The notes below the pieces were generated by a model. That model saw only the letters and a program-made list of their open reading frames with translations, had not been told where the DNA came from and did not search any database. From QYOJ01 sp964616825 (GTDB lineage: Bacteria; Bacteroidota; Bacteroidia; Bacteroidales; FEN-979): 64,000 bases of DNA. The stretch covers positions 62,001 to 126,000 of the forward strand of contig CAZTSX010000006.1 of NCBI GenBank assembly GCA_964616825.1. The letters run 5' to 3'. Of this stretch, positions 1 through 9,199 are shown one piece after another; positions within the stretch are counted from its first letter, which is position 1, and each line of letters starts with the position of its first letter. The position numbers and the translations under genes were made by a program.

Positions 1-36
1 CTGGTTGAAACCCTGAAAGACATCCCCGTAAAGTAA
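1..36 (+). CDS. C-terminal tail of an unidentified protein (partial)
   Basis: The window opens inside an open frame that reads LVETLKDIPVK and stops with TAA at 34-36. Eleven residues are too few to identify the protein. Frame and strand rest only on the clean stop, the lack of another frame with coding character, and the promoter and repeat region that begins just after it. Confidence 0.4.
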   Translation: MVETLKDIPVK

Positions 37-42
37 AGAAAA

Positions 43-92
43 AGATTGCCATGCATTGCCATACATTGACATAGATTGCCATTGATTGTCAT
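43..92. repeat. Five 10-bp tandem repeats upstream of rpmH
   Basis: Five contiguous degenerate decamers share the core ATTGNCAT: agattgccat, gcattgccat, acattgacat, agattgccat, tgattgtcat. The array sits between the upstream stop codon and the rpmH promoter and ends 19 bp before the -33 element. It is the only decamer array in the window; the others have 7- or 8-bp units. Confidence 0.85.
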
Positions 93-111
93 AGAGTAAA
101 TAATAATTACG

Positions 112-143
112 TTTGTAATTTTGAATTTCTATTCGTATTTTTG
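112..143 (+). promoter_or_regulatory. Bacteroidetes-type promoter of rpmH
   Basis: A TTTG at 112-115 is separated by 20 bp from TATTTTTG at 136-143, an exact match to the Bacteroidetes -7 consensus TAnnTTTG. Transcription would start near 150, leaving a leader of about 15 nt before rpmH. Confidence 0.65.
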
Positions 144-164
144 CAGCCCTAAATTTGAATAGAG

Positions 165-326
165 ATGCCAAAACGTACATTTCAGCCCTCCAAAAGAAAA
201 AGGAAGAATAAACACGGCTTCCGTGAACGGATGTCTACCGTAAGCGGACGTAAGATTGTTACAGCCAGAAGGGCTAAAGGAAGAAAGAAATTGAGTGTTT
301 CAGACGAGAAGTTGGATAAAGATTAA
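165..326 (+). CDS. rpmH: Large ribosomal subunit protein bL34
   Basis: The 53-residue product begins MPKRTFQPSKRKRKNKHGFR and continues with the conserved RMSTVSGRKIV and ARRAKGRKKLSV segments, which are diagnostic of bL34. It is a very basic small protein of the large ribosomal subunit. The frame opens with ATG at 165 and ends with TAA at 324-326. A short acidic tail (SDEKLDKD) extends past the usual bL34 end, as is common in Bacteroidetes. It has its own promoter upstream and a hairpin terminator downstream, so it is probably monocistronic. Confidence 0.97.
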   Translation: MPKRTFQPSKRKRKNKHGFRERMSTVSGRKIVTARRAKGRKKLSVSDEKLDKD

Positions 327-350
327 TCCTTATCACTGAATTAATTTAGA

Positions 351-381
351 AAGAAGATTTGAAATTTGGTCTTCTTTTTTT
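351..381 (+). terminator. Intrinsic terminator after rpmH
   Basis: AAGAAGA (351-357) pairs with TCTTCTT (370-376) and the right arm runs into a T-tract through 381. It separates rpmH from the following membrane-protein gene. Confidence 0.7.
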
Positions 382-414
382 ATTTTCACCACTTCGTTAA
401 ACATCCTCCCGATC

Positions 415-2862
415 ATGAAAAAATTTGATTTTAACATCCTGTTTCCTTACATAGGCGCAGTCCTTATCTTCCTGATAATTACACTTGTTTATCTTAGCCC
501 TCTTCTTGAAGGGAAACGTATCCATCAATCTGACATCATCCAGTTCAAGGGAATGTCTAAAGAGGTCGTAGATTTCAGAGAGAAGACAGGTACTGAACCG
601 CTTTGGACAAATTCCATGTTTGGAGGGATGCCTGCATACCAGGTCTCGGTTTCTTATAAAGGAAATGTGCTGGGTTACCTGGATAAAATCCTGTCATTGA
701 ATCTTCCCCGCCCGGCCAACACCGTTTTTCTCTATTTCATCGGTTTCTTTATACTGCTCCTGGTGCTGAAAATAAACCCATGGTTATCGATAGCTGGAGC
801 CGTTGCGTTTGCTTTCTCCTCATACTTCTTTATCATCCTCGATGTAGGGCACAACTCCAAAGCACATGCCATTGCCTATATGGCTCCTGTCATCGCCGGG
901 ATCATTCTTACATTACGACGAAAATACCTCCTGGGAGGGATCGTGACAGCTATTTTTCTTTCCCTGGAGATCAAAGCCAACCACCCGCAAATCACATATT
1001 ACCTGTTGATCATTGTACTCATTCTGGGCCTCTTTGAACTGATTTATGCGATCCGTGAAAAACGATTTGCTCCTTTTGCAGGAGCAGTAGGTATTTTAGT
1101 TATTGCCGCCTCATTCGCAGTTCTGTCGAACACTGCTACCCTTTGGGCTACCTGGGAATATGGGAAACATACCATCAGGGGGAAATCCGAGCTGACCCAC
1201 GACCAGGAAAACAAAACCTCGGGTCTGGATAAAGATTATGCCACGCAATGGAGTTATGGTGTTGGTGAAACCATGACGTTGTTAATTCCCAACTTTTACG
1301 GAGGCCCCTCAGCGGCTTACATCAGCGATAACTCAGCCATTGTTAAAGCCCTTCAAGAAAACAAGGTCCCTCAAAACCAGATTAAACAGTTCACCAAATA
1401 CCCACTCCCCTTCCTTTATTGGGGAGATCAACCATCAGTTGCCGGACCGGTATATGTTGGAGCTATCGTATTTTTCCTCTTTATTCTTGGATTGATCATT
1501 GTCAGAGGATCGCTAAAATGGTGGCTGGTAACGGTCACAGTGCTCTCTATTGCTCTATCCTGGGGGCACAACTTTATGGCTCTCACAGATCTCTTTATGG
1601 ATTATATCCCCGGATACAACAAGTTCCGGGCTGTTTCAATGACATTGGTGATTGCCGAGGTTGCCATGCCAATCCTGGCTTTTATGGCCCTGAAAGTACT
1701 CTTTGATCAGCTCCAGGAACAGAAAAAGTTGTTCAAATCATTAAAGATAGCTACCGCGATAGCCGGAGGACTGACGTTGTTATTTGTCATCATGCCTGGC
1801 CTCTTCCTGAGTTTTTCGGGACCTGCAGATGCAAACATACAACAGCAATTCCAGTTCCCTGACTGGATGATGCAAGCCATCCGCGACGAAAGAACCCGTC
1901 TGATACGATTGGACTCCCTCCGTTCCTTTGCCTTCATCCTGCTGGCTGCTGCTACACTCTGGGCACTTCTGTTCAGCAAATTGAAGAAGAGCTACGTATA
2001 TCTTATTCTGGGAACATTGATCCTGCTGGATATGTTTGTCATCAGTAAACGGTATCTCAACAATGATAGCTTTACTGAGAAAACTAAAATGGAAAATCCG
2101 TTTACTCCCACTGCAGCAGATCAGCGAATTTTACAGGACAAGGATCCTAACTTCCGTGTGATTAACCTGAGTGTAAATACGTTCAACGATGCCAGCACCT
2201 CCTATTACCACAAAAGCATTGGCGGATACCATGGAGCCAAACTGCGTCGCTACCAGGAGTTGATCGAGAACCAAATCAGCAAGAACAACATGGATGTGTT
2301 GAATATGCTGAACACAAAATATGTGATTATCGCTGGAGAAGACCGGACCCCGATTGCCCAGCAAAATCGTGAAGCGCTTGGGAATGCCTGGTTCGTGGAA
2401 GATGTTGAAGTGGTAGACAACGCAGATCAGGAGATGGCAGCAATCACGCATTTCAATCCTGCAGATACAGCTATCGTGGATAAACGCTTTGAAAATGAAC
2501 TCAGTGCGTTCACTCCAGGGAGAGATTCACTGGCCTTCATAGAACTGACATCCTATGCTCCGAACGCCCTGGCATACAAGTATGAAACAGGAAAAGAGGG
2601 CCTGGCTGTATTCTCTGAGATCTACTATCCTAAAGGCTGGAATGCCTATGTTGATGGCGAATCAATGCCGCATTTCCGGGCAAACTACGTGCTCAGAGCG
2701 ATGGTCCTGCCGGCGGGTAATCATTCGCTGGAATTCAAGTTTGAACCAGATGTCTATGTAGTTGGAGAAAAAATCTCACTGATCAGCTCCCTCATTCTCG
2801 TGATTCTTGTCATCCTCCTTGGTTTGCTTGAAATCCGCAAAGCATGGAAAGCATCAGCATGA
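415..2862 (+). CDS. YfhO-family multi-spanning membrane protein
   Basis: An 815-residue polytopic inner-membrane protein with an N-terminal hydrophobic segment at about residues 8-30, then many further helices interrupted by periplasmic loops. It ends with a soluble beta-rich region (about residues 570-770) and a last helix at about 780-805. Length, layout and motifs such as YKSIGGYHGAKLRRYQEL and YPKGWNAYVDG match the YfhO family (Pfam YfhO), whose members resemble GT-C glycosyltransferases and modify cell-wall or teichoic polymers in Firmicutes. The role in Bacteroidetes is not established. It overlaps the following glycosyltransferase gene by ATGA, so the two are probably translated together and act on the same surface glycan. 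No promoter was recognised between the rpmH terminator and this start. Confidence 0.85.
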   Translation: MKKFDFNILFPYIGAVLIFLIITLVYLSPLLEGKRIHQSDIIQFKGMSKEVVDFREKTGTEPLWTNSMFGGMPAYQVSVSYKGNVLGYLDKILSLNLPRPANTVFLYFIGFFILLLVLKINPWLSIAGAVAFAFSSYFFIILDVGHNSKAHAIAYMAPVIAGIILTLRRKYLLGGIVTAIFLSLEIKANHPQITYYLLIIVLILGLFELIYAIREKRFAPFAGAVGILVIAASFAVLSNTATLWATWEYGKHTIRGKSELTHDQENKTSGLDKDYATQWSYGVGETMTLLIPNFYGGPSAAYISDNSAIVKALQENKVPQNQIKQFTKYPLPFLYWGDQPSVAGPVYVGAIVFFLFILGLIIVRGSLKWWLVTVTVLSIALSWGHNFMALTDLFMDYIPGYNKFRAVSMTLVIAEVAMPILAFMALKVLFDQLQEQKKLFKSLKIATAIAGGLTLLFVIMPGLFLSFSGPADANIQQQFQFPDWMMQAIRDERTRLIRLDSLRSFAFILLAAATLWALLFSKLKKSYVYLILGTLILLDMFVISKRYLNNDSFTEKTKMENPFTPTAADQRILQDKDPNFRVINLSVNTFNDASTSYYHKSIGGYHGAKLRRYQELIENQISKNNMDVLNMLNTKYVIIAGEDRTPIAQQNREALGNAWFVEDVEVVDNADQEMAAITHFNPADTAIVDKRFENELSAFTPGRDSLAFIELTSYAPNALAYKYETGKEGLAVFSEIYYPKGWNAYVDGESMPHFRANYVLRAMVLPAGNHSLEFKFEPDVYVVGEKISLISSLILVILVILLGLLEIRKAWKASA

Positions 2863-4166
2863 AAACCGCGCTGATCATTACCTATTATTGGCCCCCAAGT
2901 GGTGGTGCCGGAGTTCAACGCTGGCTGAAATTCGTAAAATACCTCCGGCAGTGTGACTGGGAACCCATCTTATATATCCCTGAAAATCCTGAATATCCCG
3001 AGGTTGATCATTCACTTGAAGGAGACATCCCCGATAATCTGACGATACTGAAACAACCTATCTGGGAGCCATATGATGCATATAAACGATTCATAGGCAG
3101 GAAAAAAGATGAAAAGATCAACGCTGCATTTCTCTCTGAAAAGAAGCAAAACCCACTCCTCGAGAAGATTTCCGTCTGGACAAGGGGAAATTTCTTTATC
3201 CCTGATGCCCGTAAATACTGGATCAATCCCTCAATAAACTACCTGAATCAACACCTTACAGAACACCCGGTTGATGCCATCATATCTACCGGGCCACCAC
3301 ATTCATTGCACCTGATCGCGATGCAGGTCTCCCGAAAACACCAGATCCCATGGCTGGCTGACTTCCGGGATCCATGGACGAATATCGACTTCTATAAAGA
3401 CTTGAAACTAACAAACTGTTCTGATAAAAAACATCGGAAACTGGAAAAAAATGTCCTGAAAAACGCCTCTGCCGTTACTGTGATCAGTAATTCGATGGCA
3501 GATGATTTCAACCGGATCTATCCACGCAAGTATGATGTAATCACCAATGGATACGACCCCGAAGATATCCCCACCGAATCCCCTCTTGAATTGGATAAAA
3601 AATTCACTATCGCACACATCGGTACACTTGTCAGCACACGGAACCCGGAAACACTCTGGATCGTCTTGAAGAAACTGATCTCTTCCCAACCTGACATGGC
3701 CAATGACCTGCAGATAAAGCTTGTCGGAAAAATTGATCACACCGTTACAAATTCATTGGAAAAGTATGGCCTGATACCTTTCGTCAACCGAATTCCCTAT
3801 ATGTCACACGATGAGGTCATGATTTGCCAGCGTCAATCTCAGGTGCTGCTCCTGATCATCAACAACACGCCAAATGCCGGAATGATTCTTACGGGGAAAT
3901 TCTTTGAATATCTGGCCGCCCGGCGACCCATTCTCTGCATCGGTACACCAGATGGCGATGCGGCTAAAATACTTCAACAGACTCACGCTGGTCTGCTTGC
4001 CACGCATGATGACATCGACACAACTGAGCAACACATCCTGACCTACTACAAACAGTATAAAAGCGGAAACCTCGAAGTGGATAGCAGGGAAATTGAACAG
4101 TACGCGAGAAAAAAGTTAACAGAACAAATGGCGAAATTACTGACCAGAATACAATCAAACGGCTAA
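2859..4166 (+). CDS. GT4-like glycosyltransferase
   Basis: The 435-residue product begins MKTALIITYYWPPSGGAGVQ, the Gly-rich N-terminal motif of GT-B glycosyltransferases. It continues with ADFRDPW (about residue 170), VISNSMADDF and ITNGYD, then a C-terminal nucleotide-sugar domain. It should transfer a sugar from an activated donor onto a surface polysaccharide or lipid-linked acceptor; donor and acceptor cannot be read from the sequence. I chose ATG 2859 over an in-frame ATG at 2844 because 2859 gives an ATGA overlap with the upstream stop and places the YYWPPSGGAG strand at the usual distance from the N-terminus. Its 3' end overlaps the convergent MATE gene by 4 bp. Confidence 0.85.
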   Translation: MKTALIITYYWPPSGGAGVQRWLKFVKYLRQCDWEPILYIPENPEYPEVDHSLEGDIPDNLTILKQPIWEPYDAYKRFIGRKKDEKINAAFLSEKKQNPLLEKISVWTRGNFFIPDARKYWINPSINYLNQHLTEHPVDAIISTGPPHSLHLIAMQVSRKHQIPWLADFRDPWTNIDFYKDLKLTNCSDKKHRKLEKNVLKNASAVTVISNSMADDFNRIYPRKYDVITNGYDPEDIPTESPLELDKKFTIAHIGTLVSTRNPETLWIVLKKLISSQPDMANDLQIKLVGKIDHTVTNSLEKYGLIPFVNRIPYMSHDEVMICQRQSQVLLLIINNTPNAGMILTGKFFEYLAARRPILCIGTPDGDAAKILQQTHAGLLATHDDIDTTEQHILTYYKQYKSGNLEVDSREIEQYARKKLTEQMAKLLTRIQSNG

Positions 4167-5527
4167 TCAATGCGCCCCCCATCAACATGATACTTCACGA
4201 CAGCCTTCTTTTTCCAACCACCAAATAAATAATAAATATAGGCTAGTATTACACCGGCTAACCATCCAATGGGAATGGACCAGAAAACACCGTAAAGGCC
4301 AATCGAAGTATACTTAGATAGAAGATAAGCCACCGGCACCCGAATCACCCAGAGGGAAAGCAGGGTGATGATCATCGGCACAAATGTATCTCCCGCTCCT
4401 CGCAACGTTCCGTGCAATGCGAACATGGTGGAAAAGAGAACATAAAAAGCGCCCACGATGATCAGATACATTCGACCTAACTCTATCACTGCCGGGTCGG
4501 TGGTGAACATCATCATGAGATATCGTCCGAAAAAGACCGTAACCACGGAGATCGAAAGCGAGATGCCAGCTGTCATCAGCAATGTCGAACGCAAGCCCCG
4601 CCGGATCCGGTCAGGCCGGTTTGCCCCCATGTTCTGGCCAACGAATGTACTCAGCGCAGCGCCGAAACTCATAGCTGGCATCGCAGCAAAACTATCAATG
4701 CGACCCGCTGCGCTGTAAGCCGCATTGGCGGTGACACCAAACTGGTTAACGATCCAGTAAAGAGCAAGCATCCCGGCAGCAACAAACGTATGCTGGAAAC
4801 CGGTTGGCAATCCGATCCGGATACCCTGCCTGAAGATCTTCCGGTCGAACCGGAGCTCCCGAAATGAAAACTGCAGGAAACTGTGATACCTGTTCAGATA
4901 TAAGATCTGGGCGATGAAGGCAATCCCTTGTGAAAACACGGTAGCCCAGGCAACCCCTTTGATTCCCCAACCAAAACCAAGAACGAAAAGCAGGTCCAGA
5001 GCAATATTCAAAATGACCGATCCGATCAAAAAATAGAGGGGTGTTTTTGAATCTCCCAGCCCGCGAAGAATCGCACTCGTTGCATTATATCCAAACAGAA
5101 AGACCATCCCGGCAAAATAGATGGTGAGAAACTGCGTCGCCATGGGGATGATTTGGGCAGGCAGATCAGTCATTTTGAATATCGACTCCCCAAGGAAAAT
5201 TCCAGCTATACTGACAAGAATAGAAGAGATAAAGATAAAAATATAGAGTGTGTTGATTGACCGCTTTACCTTATCCATCTCCTTCGCACCAAAATACTGG
5301 GAGATGATGATGGTAAATCCCATGGTAATCCCGATAATGAAGGAGACCAGCATGAAAATGATCGGGAAGGAACTCCCCACTGCTGCCAGCGCATCAATAC
5401 CAATGAATTTGCCCACAATGATTGTATCTACAATATTGTAGAGTTGCTGGAAAACATTTCCCAGCAACATTGGCATGGCAAATCGTGAAATGAGCTTTCC
5501 TTCGTGCCCCTGGCTTAGATCCTTCAT
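4163..5527 (-). CDS. MATE family efflux transporter
   Basis: A 454-residue, 12-helix inner-membrane protein with two MatE halves. Typical signatures are the N-terminal GKLISRFAMPMLLGNVFQQL and the helix pair LYNIVDTIIVGKFIGIDALAAVG. Such proteins export cationic drugs or metabolites using a Na+ or H+ gradient; the substrate is unknown. The frame extends back to 5644, into rnpB, but ATG 5527 (MKDLSQGHEG) is chosen: the first TM helix then sits at residue 15-20 and a -7 box lies 21 bp upstream. It is convergent with the glycosyltransferase gene (4-bp overlap) and divergent from rnpB. Confidence 0.92.
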   Translation of the reverse strand: MKDLSQGHEGKLISRFAMPMLLGNVFQQLYNIVDTIIVGKFIGIDALAAVGSSFPIIFMLVSFIIGITMGFTIIISQYFGAKEMDKVKRSINTLYIFIFISSILVSIAGIFLGESIFKMTDLPAQIIPMATQFLTIYFAGMVFLFGYNATSAILRGLGDSKTPLYFLIGSVILNIALDLLFVLGFGWGIKGVAWATVFSQGIAFIAQILYLNRYHSFLQFSFRELRFDRKIFRQGIRIGLPTGFQHTFVAAGMLALYWIVNQFGVTANAAYSAAGRIDSFAAMPAMSFGAALSTFVGQNMGANRPDRIRRGLRSTLLMTAGISLSISVVTVFFGRYLMMMFTTDPAVIELGRMYLIIVGAFYVLFSTMFALHGTLRGAGDTFVPMIITLLSLWVIRVPVAYLLSKYTSIGLYGVFWSIPIGWLAGVILAYIYYLFGGWKKKAVVKYHVDGGRID

Positions 5528-5545
5528 TCTGGCATGTGAAAGGTG

Positions 5546-5587
5546 TGCAAAGATAGATAAATCCCAGTGATATTTTCTATCTTTGCA
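5546..5587. promoter_or_regulatory. Mirror-image divergent promoters for the MATE gene and rnpB
   Basis: A perfect 12-bp inverted repeat, TGCAAAGATAGA at 5546-5557 and TCTATCTTTGCA at 5576-5587, has an 18-bp spacer. Each arm contains an exact TAnnTTTG box: TATCTTTG on the plus strand at 5578-5585, just before rnpB, and on the minus strand at 5555-5548, just before the MATE start. The predicted rnpB start site (about 5590) agrees with the base of its P1 helix. Confidence 0.7.
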
Positions 5588-5588
5588 T

Positions 5589-6004
5589 ACCAGTAGTTCG
5601 TTCTGTCGCCACGCGATACGCGTGGAGGAAAGTCGGGACAACATAGAGCACCATGCTTCCTAACAGGAAGGGTTCCGCTTATGCGGGATACAGCCAGTGC
5701 CACAGAAAATAACCGTCCCGATCTACAGACTGTTTTTTTGCTTTGCAAAAATTACAGGCTGTTTTTCGGGACAAGGGTGAAAACGTGGTGTAAGAGACCA
5801 CGGTACTGCCGGGTGACCGGTAGTGCGGGTAAACCTCATGGGTTGAAAGACCATGTATATCCCGGTGATGAAAATCATCTGGTCGCTCGCCAGGCCCGAA
5901 AGGTGCCGGGAGGGGTAGGTCGCTAAAACCGTCTGGTGACAGCCGGTTCAGATAAATGACAGAATCCCTTCGGGGAACAGAATCCCGCTTACAGAGCTGC
6001 TGGT
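5589..6004 (+). ncRNA. rnpB: RNase P RNA, bacterial type A
   Basis: The catalytic RNA of RNase P, which matures tRNA 5' ends. The conserved core is visible: GAGGAAAGTCGGGACAAC near 5622 (P4 5' strand), GGTGATGAAAATC-type joining sequence, AGGTCGCTAAAACC near 5916, and the 3' universal segment ACAGAATCCCGCTTACAGA (P4 3' strand). The ends pair as an 11-bp P1 helix (5589-5599 with 5994-6004, including G-U pairs). A long P12 arm is built from GTCCCGA (5715-5721) and TCGGGAC (5766-5772), capped by an inner TTTTTGC/GCAAAAA hairpin. A U-rich run follows at 6005-6012. Its length of about 416 nt is at the upper end for type A. Open frames across this region are chance. Confidence 0.95.
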
Positions 6005-6023
6005 ATTTTTTATGCCTAACCAT

Positions 6024-7079
6024 ATGAAGATCGTTTCAGTGATCGGGGCACGTCCCCAGTTTATTAAAGCAGCAACCATTTCCCGGGTGATTAAGGCACG
6101 GGAAGACTTGCACGAAATCATCCTACATACCGGACAACACTATGATGAGAATATGTCGAAGATATTCTTTGAAGAGCTGAGTATTCCTGTGCCGGATTAC
6201 AACCTGGGGGTTGGATCCGCAAGTCATGCCATACAAACAGCAATGATGTTGCAGGGGATCGAAGAGGTGTTGCTGAAAGAAAAACCCGACTGGACCCTGC
6301 TCTACGGCGATACAAACTCGACCGTCGCAGGAGCCCTGGCAGCTTCCAAGTTGCATATCCCTGTTGCCCATGTTGAGGCTGGTCTCCGGAGTTTCAACCG
6401 GCTCATGCCGGAAGAGATCAACCGGATCGTGACCGACCGGATCTCTGATCTTCTCTTCGCCCCCACACAAACAGCTATTGATAACCTTCATAAAGAAGGA
6501 CTCGCAGAAGTCTCCTGCTTAACCGGTGATGTGATGTACGACTCCGTTCTTCACTCCCTGAATATCATCGCTGATGATCCGGAAAAATATCGGGTAGAAG
6601 GAACTCCTGACGAATACCTGCTTGCAACTATCCACCGGGCTGAAAACACAGATCATCCCGACCACATTGTCAGTATTCTTGATGCATTTGGAAAACTCAC
6701 ACTCCCCATTCTGCTTCCCGTTCACCCTAGAACCCGGAAAATCATCTCCGGATTTTCATTGCCCTCCAACCTTATCCTGAAAGAACCGGTAAGTTATCTG
6801 CAGATGCTGACGTTAATCCAACAAGCCAGAAAAGTCCTGACAGATTCAGGAGGACTTCAAAAAGAGGCCTATTTCCTGCAAACTCCCTGCATCACACTTC
6901 GAACCGAAACCGAATGGTTGGAAACGCTCAACGATGGCTGGAATATAGTCACAGCAACAGATCCTTCGCGGATTGTAGATGCTGTCAATAATCCCATTCC
7001 AACCGCTCCCCAATCGCATGCTTTTGGAACTGGAAAAGCAGCAGAAATCATTGTCGATTTATTTACAAAAAATTGTTAA
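6024..7079 (+). CDS. wecB: UDP-N-acetylglucosamine 2-epimerase (non-hydrolysing)
   Basis: The 351-residue enzyme interconverts UDP-GlcNAc and UDP-ManNAc in the cytoplasm, supplying ManNAc-type sugars for surface glycans. It shows the family opening MKIVSVIGARPQFIKAA, then HTGQHYD, GDTNSTVAGALAA, HVEAGLRSF (catalytic-loop region), HRAENTD and TDSGGLQKEA near residue 275, all standard for WecB/MnaA. ATG 6024 is preferred because the family N-terminus starts at MKIV; an in-frame ATG at 6012 lies on the edge of the rnpB U-tract and cannot be excluded. No separate promoter was found, so read-through from rnpB or an internal start is possible. Confidence 0.95.
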   Translation: MKIVSVIGARPQFIKAATISRVIKAREDLHEIILHTGQHYDENMSKIFFEELSIPVPDYNLGVGSASHAIQTAMMLQGIEEVLLKEKPDWTLLYGDTNSTVAGALAASKLHIPVAHVEAGLRSFNRLMPEEINRIVTDRISDLLFAPTQTAIDNLHKEGLAEVSCLTGDVMYDSVLHSLNIIADDPEKYRVEGTPDEYLLATIHRAENTDHPDHIVSILDAFGKLTLPILLPVHPRTRKIISGFSLPSNLILKEPVSYLQMLTLIQQARKVLTDSGGLQKEAYFLQTPCITLRTETEWLETLNDGWNIVTATDPSRIVDAVNNPIPTAPQSHAFGTGKAAEIIVDLFTKNC

Positions 7080-7131
7080 TAAAATCCCTGATTTACTGGC
7101 TTTTCTGCTTCTTTTGTATTCCATTTTTTCG

Positions 7132-7139
7132 TACATTTG
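7132..7139 (+). promoter_or_regulatory. -7 box of the gyrB promoter
   Basis: TACATTTG is an exact TAnnTTTG match 33 bp before the gyrB ATG. A TTTG at 7113-7116 lies 15 bp upstream, shorter than the usual 19-20 bp, so the -33 partner is uncertain. Confidence 0.5.
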
Positions 7140-7172
7140 TATAATGATATCAATTTATCTAACTAGCTGATT

Positions 7173-9134
7173 ATGACAGATATAGAAAAAGATTTGGCAA
7201 GCAAGAATTACACTGCTGATAACATCCAGGTACTGGAAGGGTTGGAAGCGGTAAGAAAAAGGCCTGCCATGTACATTGGAGATGTTAATATCAGGGGATT
7301 ACACCATTTGGTTTATGAAGTTGTCGATAACTCAATCGATGAAGCGCTGGCAGGTTATTGCACCAAAATCGAAGTCATTATACATCCGGATAACTCCATT
7401 ACAGTAACCGACAACGGACGCGGAATCCCTGTCGATTTTCACGAAAAAGAGAAAAAGTCCGCCCTGGAAGTGGTGATGACCTTACTGCATGCTGGCGGAA
7501 AATTTGACAAAGACTCCTACAAAGTCTCCGGTGGACTTCATGGAGTAGGCGTTTCTGTTGTGAATGCCTTATCTTCCAAACTAAAAGTGACTGTTCAAAG
7601 AGGAGGAAAGATTCACCAGCAGGAGTACTCCTGTGGGAAACCGGATTATCCGATAAAAAGAATCGAGGACACCTCAAACACAGGCACTACCACTACGTTT
7701 AAGCCGGATGACTCAATTTTCATGGTGAAACATTACGACTACTCCATTCTTTCATCGCGACTTCGGGAACTGGCATTCCTCAACAAAGGAATAACGCTGG
7801 CGATAATCGATGAACGCGAGAAAGATGATGATGGAAATTTCATTACAGACACATTCTTTTCGAAAGAAGGATTACCCGACTTCATCGAATACCTGGATGC
7901 CACCCGCGAAAAACTCATTCCGGAACCTATCTCCATGGAAGGGGAACGAAACGGAATCCCGATGGAAATAGCCATGCAGTACAACACCTCTTTCTCTGAA
8001 AATCTCCATAGCTATGTAAACAATATCAACACACACGAAGGGGGCACACACCTTGCCGGTTTCCGAAGAGCGCTAACCCGAACCCTGAAAAGCTATGCTG
8101 AGAAATCCGGAATGCTGGCAAAATTGAAATTCGATATCAGTGGCGACGACTTCCGCGAAGGATTGACCTCTATCATCTCCGTAAAGGTCCAGGAGCCTCA
8201 GTTTGAAGGCCAGACCAAAACCAAGCTGGGTAACAGTGAAGTGATGGGAGTAGTTGATCAACTTGTAAGCGAACTCCTCACATACTACCTTGAAGAGCAT
8301 CCGAAAGAGGCAAAAACGATCGTGAATAAAGTAATCCTGGCAGCTACCGCACGACATGCAGCCAGAAAAGCAAGAGAGCTTGTGCAGCGAAAGAATATTC
8401 TATCTGGCTCTGGTCTACCAGGAAAACTTGCAGACTGCTCAGAAAAAGACCCTTTTCTTTGTGAGATCTACCTGGTAGAGGGTGATTCTGCGGGCGGAAC
8501 TGCAAAACAGGGCAGAGATCGAAGATACCAGGCTATCCTCCCGCTGCGCGGAAAGATCCTCAACGTGGAAAAAGCCATGCAGTATAAGATCTTTGAAAGC
8601 GAAGAGATTAAAAATATGTTTACCGCACTTGGGGTTACCATTGGCACAGAAGAGGACAGCAAAGCACTCAACCTGGAAAAACTGCGTTACCACAAGATCA
8701 TTATCATGACCGATGCCGATGTGGACGGAAGTCATATCGCTACCCTCATTCTCACCTTTTTCTTCCGGTATATGAAAGAGCTGATTGAAAACGGGAATGT
8801 GTTCATCGCCACACCACCACTCTACCTGATTAAAAAAGGAAGCTCGGAAAAGTATTGCTGGAGTGAAGAAGAACGAGTTTCTGTTGTCAAAGAGTTCTCT
8901 TCCAATGGTAAAGAAACAGGGATTCACATCCAACGATACAAAGGTCTGGGTGAAATGAACGCTGAACAACTCTGGGATACAACAATGAACCCGGAATTCA
9001 GAACACTGCGGATGGTAACGATCGAAAATGGAACGGAAGCCGACCGTATCTTTTCCATGTTGATGGGTGATGAAGTTCCTCCACGACGGGAATTCATCGA
9101 AAAAAATGCCAAGTACGCCAATATTGATGCCTGA
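7173..9134 (+). CDS. gyrB: DNA gyrase subunit B
   Basis: The 653-residue ATPase subunit of gyrase, which drives negative supercoiling with GyrA. The GHKL ATPase domain includes RPAMYIGD (about residue 31), EVVDNSIDEALAG and DNGRGIPVD, followed by GGLHGVGVSVVNALS. The TOPRIM domain carries EGDSAGGTAKQGRDR (about 435) and DADVDGSHI (about 513), and the C-terminus has the QRYKGLGEMN motif. The length matches Bacteroidetes GyrB without the large proteobacterial insertion. ParE is the alternative, but QRYKGLGEMN and the overall length favour GyrB. Confidence 0.95.
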   Translation: MTDIEKDLASKNYTADNIQVLEGLEAVRKRPAMYIGDVNIRGLHHLVYEVVDNSIDEALAGYCTKIEVIIHPDNSITVTDNGRGIPVDFHEKEKKSALEVVMTLLHAGGKFDKDSYKVSGGLHGVGVSVVNALSSKLKVTVQRGGKIHQQEYSCGKPDYPIKRIEDTSNTGTTTTFKPDDSIFMVKHYDYSILSSRLRELAFLNKGITLAIIDEREKDDDGNFITDTFFSKEGLPDFIEYLDATREKLIPEPISMEGERNGIPMEIAMQYNTSFSENLHSYVNNINTHEGGTHLAGFRRALTRTLKSYAEKSGMLAKLKFDISGDDFREGLTSIISVKVQEPQFEGQTKTKLGNSEVMGVVDQLVSELLTYYLEEHPKEAKTIVNKVILAATARHAARKARELVQRKNILSGSGLPGKLADCSEKDPFLCEIYLVEGDSAGGTAKQGRDRRYQAILPLRGKILNVEKAMQYKIFESEEIKNMFTALGVTIGTEEDSKALNLEKLRYHKIIIMTDADVDGSHIATLILTFFFRYMKELIENGNVFIATPPLYLIKKGSSEKYCWSEEERVSVVKEFSSNGKETGIHIQRYKGLGEMNAEQLWDTTMNPEFRTLRMVTIENGTEADRIFSMLMGDEVPPRREFIEKNAKYANIDA

Positions 9135-9148
9135 TCCATCGTTTTTTC

Positions 9149-9178
9149 TTGCTCAGTTTATAAATTGACTTATTTTTG
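9149..9178 (+). promoter_or_regulatory. Promoter of the tripartite exporter operon
   Basis: TTG at 9149-9151 is followed after 19 bp by TATTTTTG at 9171-9178, an exact -7 consensus, 22 bp before the adaptor start codon. Only one such box precedes the adaptor-permease-TolC genes, which supports co-transcription. Confidence 0.6.
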
Positions 9179-9199
9179 TGACATTAATATATCTTTCCT

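Noticed and set aside
5681..5926. Open frames on both strands across 5.6-6.0 kb
   Set aside because: They lie in rnpB, whose conserved core and P1 pairing explain the sequence.
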